Shown here piece by piece: positions 55,801-64,000 of a stretch of 64,000 nucleotides of DNA. Source of the stretch: Pleodorina starrii (lineage: Eukaryota; Chlorophyta; Chlorophyceae; Chlamydomonadales; Volvocaceae); the NCBI GenBank assembly GCA_030267565.1, contig BRXU01000012.1, positions 564,501-628,500 on the forward strand. The letters run 5' to 3'. The position numbers were made by a program, and so were the translations under genes. Below the pieces are notes generated by a model. The model saw nothing but the letters and a program-made list of their open reading frames with translations. It was not told where the DNA came from and ran no database searches. Numbering within the stretch: position 1 is the stretch's first letter; each line of letters opens with the position of its first letter.

Positions 55801-58800
55801 ATGGAAGACGGCAAATATGCTACTAGCTTTGAGGATATACAAGCTGCTGCAGCTAGGATTGAGCCGTATGTTAATCGGACACCAGTTATGACGTGCTCCA
55901 CTATTGATAAACTTGCTGGGAGACAACTATTTTTCAAATGTGAAACGTTCCAAAAAACGTATGGTTTGCTGGAATACTCGGCGCCTCGGGGTGTAACGGT
56001 GCAAGCATCGCACGGTGGTCACTCCGGCTTTGCAAAACACTCCCAGGGGCGCTTTCAAGTTCCGCGGGGCTTGCAACAGTGTCTTCGTGCTTGGCGATGA
56101 GGAGGCCAAGCGTGGCGTAGTGACTCACAGGTAACAAGGGACGGCCTCCACTCGTACTACTACTTCCGTTCCCACACCGTGCCGTGTCCGGACTGCGCAT
56201 CCCCCTTCCCCCGCTGGCGCTGAAACATTTAATAAAGGGCAATTCCCGTGCATGACAGACCGGCATGAGATTTTTTCAGCCCGCCACGGCCCTTAACAGT
56301 CAACACACCTGCACCTGTTCAACTAATGCGCCTTCCGCCTTGCACCTATGGGTGCACTCCCAAGTTACGCGGCCCCCAGGAGCAGCACACCCGCTGCATA
56401 CCGTATGATTTCTTTGGTTTACTCACATACCCCGCGCAACGCAAACCGCCGGCCCCACTGCCACCCCACGCCACCCTCAGCCCAAGCCCAGGGCCGGGCG
56501 CGCGGGTCACTCGGGCCCTCACCGGCCGAGCCCAGCCAGCCAAGAGCCAACCTGAACCAACCAACACGCATCAACCGACCTTTCCGAGGGTTCCGAAAAA
56601 CCTAATCGACAAACCAACGAAGTTCTCTGTCCTGTTCTGTCCTGTCCCGGCCCTCCCACCGTCGGGTTTTCCGCGCTCCCAACGCTCCGAAACCCGCCGC
56701 AGCTCCGGCAACCACGCCGCCGCACTGGCGCTGGCAGCGCAGCTCCGCGGCATCCCCGCGCACATTGTTGTGCCCAGGACCACCCCGCAGTGCAAAGTGG
56801 AGGCGGTGGTGGGCTACGGAGGTGCGGGGTGGGTGGGTGGAGCGGGTGGGTCGGGAGTGGGTGGGTGGGGCGGGTTAGGGTTGTTGGGTTGATGGAGCGG
56901 TGCTCTGGGGAAGCACTGCTCCACCTCTCCTCACGCTGACAGAGCGACAATGTGTGGGATCTGGGATGTGAATGCGTCTAATAAAGATATCCGAGATATG
57001 TGAAGCTTGTGATCTGGTAAGATGGAAACGGTTTTTATTACCGTATTAGAGAAATCGCGGGTTCTTATTATCAGAAAATCGTGGATAAAATATCGGTATT
57101 TCCAATGTTTGTGGTGAAAACAGGCGAGGTCCACTTTTGCGAACCCACCATGGAGGCTCGCGAGGCGGCGTGCGCGGAGCTGCAAGCCCGTACAGGTGCC
57201 GTACTGGTGCCGCCGTACAACTACGGGCCGGTCATGGCGGGACAGGGCACCATCGCCATCGAGTTTCTGCAGCAGGCGAGTCTCGTCTACCTCGAGAGCT
57301 TTGACGGTTGCTGACAGTTGGGCTGACAGTTGGGCGGTTGCTGACAGTTGGGCGGTTGCTGACAGACAGTTGGGACGATCTTGGCGTCCGGTTTGGCGAT
57401 CCAAGCGGTTTGGCGAACCAATCTGCCTCGTCCCTCGCTTGCGCCCACCCCTCCTCACCTCGACCTCCCCCCCCCCAGGTCCACGATCTGGATGTGTTGG
57501 TGGTGCCTGTGTCGGGGGGCGGCATGATCAGCGGCATCGCACTGGCAGCCAAGGCGATCAAACCTGGAATCAAGGTGGGTGGGGGTGGGGAGGGGGTATT
57601 AGAAGGGGAGGGAGGGAGGAGGGAGGAGGGAAGGGATGTTTCATTGGTGGGATGGCGCTTGGTGGTGGGGCCACTCCCCGTGTGGGGTGGGGTGGGGTGG
57701 GGTGGGGTGAAGGGGGTGGGGCAGTTGCGGGGGTTGGTGCCGCGGCGGAGACGGGGGGGGGGCGAGGTTGGCGAACGGACGCAGGAGGGGGCGGGCGGGC
57801 GGAGTGGGGTGGGGTGGGGGCGGGTGTGTGTGTGTGTGTCCACAGACTGGCGGTGTGTGTGGAAGGCGCTTTGTTCGAGGGGCGGGGAAATGGCGGGGGG
57901 GGGGAGCCGGGGGACGTGAATCGTGAGGGCGCGAAGGTGGTTGGGGGGCCTGGCCCTGGAGGTTGGGTCTCTCCCGCGGAGGCGGAGACGGAGATTGGAG
58001 ATTGGAGGGGGGCGCAAACCCACAATCATTATCACTATCACCATCACCATTACCATTACCATTACCACACACCCCCAACCCTAACCCCAAACCTTTCGCT
58101 GCGCTGTCTTGTTTCTTACACCCCCTCCCCCTTCCCAACCCCCCACTCCCACCCCCACTCCCACCTCCCTCCCCCCCAACCCCTCCCCTCCCCACCCCAG
58201 GTGGTTGCAGCCGAGCCGGGCGGCCTCAACCGCTCCCCGGATGTGGCTCTGGCCAAGATGGCTGGCTGGCTGCTGCCGTGCGCCCGCACCGAAACCATTG
58301 CGGACGGGCTGCAGGGTGAGTGACTGGGTGGGTGGGTACGCCCGGCGAGCGGAAAAACGAATGAACGAACAAGCGGGCGGGCGGGCGAGCGAGCGAGCGG
58401 GAACATGCCCCCTCCCCCCCCCTCACACACACAAGTGCTCAGTCACCACCCTCTTCCCCCCCGACCCTCGCCTTGCGGATCACGCACAACAAACACCAAC
58501 ACCAACACCTGCTGCTGCTGCTGCTGCTGTTCACCAACACCTGCTGTTCATGTTGCTGCTGTTGTTGCTGCTGCTGCTGCTGCTGATGCTGCTGCTGATC
58601 ACCAAACACCTGCTGTTCATATTGCTGCTGTTGTTGCTGCTTCTGTTGACGATGTTGTCTTGACCGCTCCGCTCCAGGGCGGCTGGGCGACCTGACCTGG
58701 CCCGTGGTTCGTGACCTGGTGGACGGAGTGGTGGTGGTGGAAGAGCAACAGATAGTGGGGGCAATGAGGCTGATCATGGAGCGAATGAAGGTGGGTGGGG

Positions 58801-59531
58801 TGGGAGGGGGTGGAGGTGGGGGGAGGTGGGGTGGGTGGGGGAGTTGGGGAAGGTGGGGTGGGTGGGGGAGTTGGGGTGGGTGGGTGGGTGTAAATTGGGT
58901 GGGTGGGTGGGTGGGTGGGTGGGTGGGATGAGTGGGTCTGGGTGGGGGTGTCTGGGGGCGGATGCAATGAAGATAGGAAGGTGGTACGGTATAAAAGGCG
59001 CAGCGGGTGGGGTGGGCGACAATCAACAAGGGGGGGCGGCGGTGGCGGAACGGATCCAGCAGCCCAGCAGCCCAACAGCCCCGGCCCGGCCCGGCCTGGC
59101 GACCATCATCCCCCCCCCCACCTTCCCACCTCCTTTCCGCCTCCCCACCTCCTTTCCGCCTCCCCGTCCCCTTTCCAGCTCCCCCGCTTCCCCTTCCCCC
59201 TCCACCTCACCCTCACACTCCCCCTTCCCCTTCCCCTTCCCCTACCCCCTCCCCACCTCCCCCTCCCCAATCCTCCCCCTCCTCCTCCCACCCCCTCCAC
59301 CTCCCTCCTCAGCTGGTGGTGGAGCCCAGCGGCGCAGTGGGTTTGGCGGCGGTGCTGTCCCCGGGCTGGGCCGCCTGCGCCGCCACCGCCGACTGCGGGC
59401 GGGTGGGGGTGGTGCTGTGCGGGGGCAACCTGGACCTGGCGCCGCGGGGCTTCTGGGAGGGCTGGCTACCGGGGCCGCCGGCCCCTCGGCCGGAGGAGGG
59501 GGAGAGGGGGGAGCGGGGGCAGGCGGACTGA
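55801..59531 (+). CDS. Serine racemase / threonine dehydratase-like fold-type II PLP enzyme
   Basis: Fold-type II PLP enzyme; the family interconverts L- and D-serine and can dehydrate serine or threonine. Exons: 55801-55958, 56047-56130, 56703-56821, 57124-57275, 57479-57574, 58201-58315, 58678-58790, 59313-59531, joined in phase to 351 residues. The PLP lysine is Lys57 in QKTGAFKFRGA, matching Lys56 of human serine racemase. SSGNHAAA (81-88) is the substrate loop. YGGEVHFCEP parallels YGASIVYCEP. SGGGMISG (183-190) binds the cofactor phosphate, and VVEPSGAVGLAA lies near the C terminus. Exon 4 ends CAG followed by GCGAGT, so intron 4 appears to be a GC-AG intron; no GT donor nearby restores phase. 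No ACT regulatory domain is present, which favours serine racemase over biosynthetic threonine deaminase. Confidence 0.93.
58509..58645. repeat. CTG-rich repeat with an internal duplication in intron 6
   Basis: CTG runs are interrupted by ACACCTGCTGTTCAT at about 58538 and again at about 58607. Each is followed by TTGCTGCTGTTGTTGCTGC, so a ~70-bp segment is duplicated just before exon 58678-58790. Confidence 0.8.
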
Positions 59532-61030
59532 GGGGGCCGTGAGGGGGGGGCTGCTGCCAACCCCCCTCCCACCCCCAAGCCTCCTTTTTGGCCGGGGTGG
59601 TGACCCCCGCGTGGGAGAGCTGGGTAGGAGGAGCAGGAGGAGGAGGAAGAGGAGGAGGAGGAGGAGGGCTGCGCTGGAGGGGCGGCTGTGAGGGGCTGCT
59701 GCTGCCTCCCCTATGGATGCTTGGGAGGAGGCCTCCTCAGATTGGCTGCTGAACTGCTGCGGTTCCGTCCGGTTTGGGGGCGAGGAAGGAGGATGAGGTG
59801 GCGGTGGCGGTGGCGGTGGTGGTGATGATGGTGGTGATTGCGGTGATTGTGGAGGACAAACGACAACGGACAAAGGGGAAGGCAGGGTGCCTGGGCTGGG
59901 AGGGAGGCAGGGCCTCTCCCGCCCGCACGGCGCCAGGTCGGATAGATTGCCGTCGTGTGTGTATTTAAATTACCGTACTCCCGTGGGGCCACAGACCAAG
60001 AGAACAGAGGGGGAGGGGGAGGGGGAGGTTCTTGGGGAGTGTGGAACGTACCGTCGTACACGGCCAACAGCAACTTCCCCAGCCAACGCCGCCGCCGCAA
60101 CCACCAGCACAGCCGTTCTCCCTCCGACCGACAAACAGCGTCACAGAGCCCCAGCAGGCAGCCGCGGCGCCAGGAAAGCGCAAAACGTACGCAAATGGAA
60201 CCCTTTCTGCGAAACCCTAAGTTCTCCGAACCCAGACATACTGCTCGGCATAGAAATTAGAAATTGGAACCCAACCGTATCCGTGGCATTGCAGCGGCCG
60301 TTTCGGAGTCCAGGACGCGTCGTCCGGCACACACGTACACACACACACACATACATCCTTCATTTCAATCACTCGATGCACAGAACACGGATGCTGCCCG
60401 CAATCTCAACGTATCAAGCTGCCGCCGCCGCCGCCGCCGCAGAACCTCTATATCTTCCGAGAAATGTACGGTGTGTTGAGAGCGCGCCCAATTCCACGCA
60501 CGCACCTTCTCGGCGCATGACCTGCCGGATGTACGGCAGGCACACCTCTAAAAAATCACCCCCAAGATTTGGCTCTTCTACCCTCCTTACGAGGGGGTTT
60601 GGCTCTTCTACCTGCCTAACGAGGCAGGGGTATGGAGCTCCCTGTTACAGCCGCATACAGCCGGAAAAGCCCCAAAAGAAAGGGAACGGACAGTCAGCGG
60701 TTGCAAGCGCGTGGATGCTAGATGCGGGGATCGGAACTAAGCCCGTGTCGGGGTCGGCCCCAATACAACAGCGCACGCCAGCAGCACACACACACACTCA
60801 CGCATCTCCACGTGTATTTCGGCACCTCTATTTCGCATTTCGGGTTTTCGGCACAACCACAACTTGCGCGGCTGGCCCTGTCCACCAATGTCGGTCAACC
60901 CCCGTACCGTACGGTGCCCTGTACGGAACGAAATACGACATGGGCCTCTGAGTGCAACATAAGAGGCAACAGGAAATCAAATTCCGCGCGCCGAAGAGTC
61001 GAGAGACCCGCAGCAACAGGCAATCGAGCG

Positions 61031-61054
61031 AAACCCTAAAACCCTAAAACCCCA
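61031..61054. repeat. Interstitial telomere-like tract (CCCTAAAA)2
   Basis: Two CCCTAAAA units followed by CCCC, intergenic; same unit and strand as the tract at 1816. Confidence 0.8.
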
Positions 61055-61342
61055 AGACCGGACGTGTGGACGAGCCAAGAAAGCACTGACCAAGCTGGAC
61101 CGCGGGAAGAAAAAGGACAACAATGATTCGTGTGGAGTCTATTCGTACTGCTGCAGCTAGCCCTAACAGTAATAACCGCCAACTAACAACGCACGGGCGC
61201 GTCGGAAGACGTTTCATGTCCGTGCTACGAGGCCCGGACACTTTGATTATGGCTGCTGCTGCTTCATGGTGATAAATAAACCAGTACGTAGTGTGAACGC
61301 CGTGGTGACACCCGCACGCGTCGATGATGACAGGCGGGTGAC

Positions 61343-61428
61343 GTCAGCAACCCGTCAGCAACCCGCCACCAGCACAACCCGCCACCCGTCAGCAACCCGC
61401 CACCAGCACAACCAGCCACCAGCGCAAC
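61343..61428. repeat. Minisatellite with a ~34-bp unit
   Basis: GTCAGCAACCCGCCACCAGC and its continuation (ACAACCCGCCACCC) occur twice in tandem at 61354-61387 and 61388-61428 (the second diverging at its end), after a partial copy at 61343. Confidence 0.85.
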
Positions 61429-61508
61429 TACAATTCCATTGTCCTATCAATGTGCCGGGTAGGTAGGTAGGTAGGGATGGTGCGTGTGATCCTTCCCAGG
61501 CCCCTTGC

Positions 61509-61577
61509 AGCTAGCTAGTTAGATAGCTAGAAAACTAGCTAGCTAGCAGCTAGCTAGCTACTTAGCTAGCTAGTTAG
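61509..61577. repeat. AGCT/CTAG-rich self-complementary tract
   Basis: About 69 bases built from AGCTAGCTAG with TTAG, ATAG and AAAA interruptions. Because AGCT and CTAG are palindromes, the whole tract can fold on itself. Confidence 0.85.
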
Positions 61578-61719
61578 CGTCATGTACCGGTACTAGCCAA
61601 CAAACTACCGCTCCGCTCTCCCGCCGTCGCATGGCCCAAAACGTTTTGGTGCGTCACATTGAGATCCACATTTCGCAGACCGCATTGTGGTTTGTTTGGT
61701 TTACTAATATTACTAAGGT

Positions 61720-63409
61720 TTACTGAATCATTTGGTCGATCACGTGGATGTAGGCGCTGACGGTGCCGCCAGCCGCCGCCACAACTCGGACATCCGAAGT
61801 CACCACCCGTGCGGCATTCGGCGCGGAACCCGGCCGCAGGTACACGACGTCTCCCGTACGCTGTACGGTCATCGTCCGCTGTGAGGTTGGCAACATTCCG
61901 TATCCGGTTTGGAAGGAGAAGCCGTTGGTCATGTCGTTCAGCGAGATCGCCCGATTGAGTCCGATGTGTGGCAAGATAAAGCCGGCGATCGACAGTGGGT
62001 TTGCGCTCAGTTGGTCCAGCGTGGTGCCCATGGCGGCCAGTCGGGCATAGACGACCTGGGAGTGAGGCAGTCGTAAGAAAAGAGACAAGATCGCAAGGGG
62101 GACGAGGCGGGGCAGGGGGGGGAGGGCGGGGGAAGGGGGAGGGAGGTGGACCCGAAGCAGTGGAAGAAGGGAAGTTGCGGGAAGGTGGTGAAAGAAGGAG
62201 CCGCGCGCCGGAAGGAATGTGCGTGTGTGTGAATGTGTGAATGTATGAATGTGTGAATGTGTGAATGTGTGAATCTGGGGATGTCCGCTTGCCCCCCTGC
62301 CCCTGCCCCCCCCCCCCTGCCCCTGCCCCTGCCTCTGCCCCCGCGCAACCGGATTTCCAGCTGCTTCCAACTGTTCGGGGAAACGACCCCCTGCCCCCCT
62401 GCCCCTCCGCCCCACTCACCCCGTCAGTTGGCGCCAGCAACGTGAAGGGTGACGACAGCAGATTGACCAACATGGAGCCAATGTACGGCGTGCCAACCGC
62501 TCTGTTGTACAGCGTCAGGATTGCCGTGAAATTGCCCATACTGCCAAGCGCCTGAAGGTCCGAGTAGGGAGCCCGGGGAAAGAGGAGGGGAGAGAGGGAG
62601 AGGGAGAGGGAGAGAGAGGAGTACAGGGCACGTCGGGGCTGGGATCGGTATACACCGGCGGGGCTGGACGCTGGAGTGGCTGTTGGGATGTTGACAAAGG
62701 AAGAGCTATGGAGGGGGTGGCCAAGGGTACTATGGTAAAATTGGTAATGGTGACATGTTTGGTGGGTATCGTCGGATACCGTTCGCCGAGATCGGCACCA
62801 ACGTTACATGTCCACCGCGGTTCTGTATCACATTCGAGGCCCCGCAGTATTAAAACGATTACCTCAGTCAGATTCGAGAACGTGAGGTTGGCCCTGACGA
62901 CGTCCAGAGACGGCGGCGGCGGCGATGCTGCGAGGTGCGGTGGGGGCGAAGGCGGCGGCGGCGGCGGTGGCGACGGTGACGGCGACGGCGGCGGCGGCGG
63001 TGGAGACAGTGCACCGACTGGCACGGAGGGCCGTGACGGCAGCGGCGACGGTGACGGTGATGGCGGCGGCGGTGATGGCGGCGGCGGCGATGGCGGCGGC
63101 GGGGGTGGCGATGCAGCGGCGGCGGGGTTCTGTATCTGGGCCATGGCCGCGGCCGTCTTCGGGGTCATGAGGAGGTTGTCAATGATGTGTACGACAGCCC
63201 TGCCGGCGATGATGTCCGCTTGGACCACCTAGGAGGGACGTTAGGGCGGCGGCGGCGGCGGCGGCGACAGTGGTGGCGTCAGAACCGGCGGGCGGGTGGC
63301 AACTGGCAAGAGCCTGAGCGCTGCAGGAGTCAGCCAGTGCAGCCACCGCTGTTGCTGCGGGTGTGTATGTTTGTGTGCGTGTGTGTGTGGCACATTGAGA
63401 GAGAGAGAG

Positions 63410-63469
<60 letters not shown>

Positions 63470-64000
63470 GGAATCACCGCAAGAGATCCAAGCGCCAGGC
63501 TCGTGTGCCGTACTATCGTCGTACTTGCGTCGTACTGTCGTCCGTACCTTTGCCACGCCCAGGACGCTTGATAGAGAGACCCCCGCCGAGTTCACGACCA
63601 CCGTCACGGTTGCCGTAGGATCGCTGCCGTACCGTGTCACATCTACGGCGGGCGAAATTCGATTGGCAATGGCGGGCGGCGGGTGACATGGCATCCACGG
63701 CAGAAAAGAAACGAGGTGGCCGAAAGCCATTGCAGCAGCAGCAGCAGCGGCGCAGAATGCGTTTCCTGTCAGCGCTCTTTTGAACGACACAAACCCTTAG
63801 CGCCAGTTGCGGTGGAGCGTCGTACCCGTGGCTGTCTCGCCAGGCACACCCGAGATCTCCGCAATCAACCGAAAACCAACCAACCAACCGTGAACCAACA
63901 ACCAACATAACTGATATGAGCATATGACGGCTGCAAGGCGCACGCGCACGGCTAGCGCCATCGGGGGGTTTCGGAGCATCCATAGGGCCCATCCATCCAT
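61720..64000 (-). CDS. Fasciclin (FAS1) two-domain protein with Pro/Ser-rich linker (5' end outside or unresolved)
   Basis: FAS1 domains mediate adhesion in secreted or surface glycoproteins. Exons (minus): upstream part unresolved, then about 63765-63548, 63228-62863, 62551-62420, 62055-61720 (TAA). Phases agree, giving at least 349 residues. The first FAS1 unit is represented by its second half: ATVTVVVNSAGVSLSSVLG, then VVQADIIAGRAVVHIIDNLL, the classic H2 region. A ~60-residue linker of PPPPSP/SPSP repeats follows, typical of volvocine cell-wall (pherophorin-like) proteins. The second FAS1 unit is complete: MGNFTAILTLYNRA, FTLLAPTDGVVYARL (H1), FILPHIGLNR, then VTSDVRVVAAAGGTVSAYIHVIDQMIQ at the C terminus. 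The N-terminal half of the first domain and any signal peptide probably lie beyond base 64000; no secure start codon was found. Residues CAAAAAAAMAFGHLVSFLPWM in exon 63765-63548 are of uncertain role. Confidence 0.85.
63396..63466. repeat. (GA)n dinucleotide microsatellite
   Basis: About 70 bases of GAGA with one CACA interruption near 63411, in the FAS1-gene intron between exons 63765-63548 and 63228-62863. It is homopyrimidine on the sense strand. Confidence 0.9.

Larger units (their letters stand above)
59532..61719. other. Intergenic between convergent serine racemase-like and FAS1 genes
   Basis: No gene recognised despite open frames at 59887-60951. It contains trinucleotide-rich stretches (GGA at 59625-59670, GGT at 59796-59850), a CCG run at 60420-60440, a paired TTTGGCTCTTCTACC motif at 60569 and 60598, a CCCTAAAA-type tract at 61031-61054, a minisatellite at 61343-61428 and an AGCT-rich tract at 61509-61577. 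Confidence 0.5.

Noticed and set aside
59887..60951. 354-codon plus-strand open frame
   Set aside because: Composition follows local repeats (GGGGGA, CCG, CACACA); no motifs and no start context. Judged intergenic.
1..64000. tRNA, rRNA or other structured RNA genes
   Set aside because: No TTCGA-loop/acceptor-stem pattern or rRNA-like sequence was found by eye; a tRNAscan/Infernal run would be decisive.

Overview
The window is a piece of nuclear DNA from a eukaryotic green alga, most likely a chlamydomonadalean (volvocine-type) species. Four kinds of evidence agree. First, every gene is split by many short GT-AG introns that keep phase. Second, coding sequence is GC-rich and carries long alanine, glycine, proline and glutamine insertions. 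Third, there are interstitial CCCTAAAA tracts, the Chlamydomonas-type telomere unit TTTTAGGG on the other strand. Fourth, the gene set mixes a flagellar dynein, a plastid acyl-ACP thioesterase, an algal bestrophin-like channel and a fasciclin protein with a pherophorin-like SP-rich linker. Species assignment is inference. All exon coordinates below were read by hand from splice sites and checked for phase continuity.

Layout, left to right. About 1-11.5 kb: tail region of an axonemal dynein heavy chain (minus strand), at least 21 exons, leaving the window before the motor domain. 15.2-17.3 kb: SDH2, the mitochondrial succinate dehydrogenase iron-sulfur subunit (minus, 5 exons). 20.3-25.5 kb: an unrecognised low-complexity-rich multi-exon gene (minus). 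28.7-32.3 kb: bestrophin-like anion channel (minus, 8 exons). 34.3-38.6 kb: acyl-ACP thioesterase (plus, 7 exons). 41.1-45.9 kb: Msp1/ATAD1-type AAA ATPase (minus, at least 9 exons). 47.2-50.3 kb: XRCC2-like RAD51 paralog (plus, 6 exons). 51.3-54.5 kb: flavin-dependent monooxygenase fused to a DUF6314-like domain (minus, 2 exons). 55.8-59.5 kb: serine racemase / threonine dehydratase-like PLP enzyme (plus, 8 exons). 61.7 kb to the right edge: two-domain fasciclin (FAS1) protein (minus).

The genes are not an operon or an obvious cluster. Their known family roles are flagellar motility, respiration, plastid ion/bicarbonate transport, fatty-acid release, mitochondrial protein quality control, recombination repair, redox metabolism, amino-acid metabolism and cell surface. 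Three neighbouring pairs are divergent and could share promoters: bestrophin/thioesterase, ATAD1/XRCC2 and monooxygenase/serine racemase. Intergenic stretches are AT-richer than genes. Introns hold microsatellites, minisatellites, telomere-like tracts and a 70-bp repeat present in two different genes.

The most novel items are the monooxygenase-DUF6314 fusion, the unrecognised gene at 20-25.5 kb, the 125-residue insertion in the ATAD1 lid, the shared 70-bp intronic repeat, and a frame discontinuity inside a poly-alanine stretch of the dynein.
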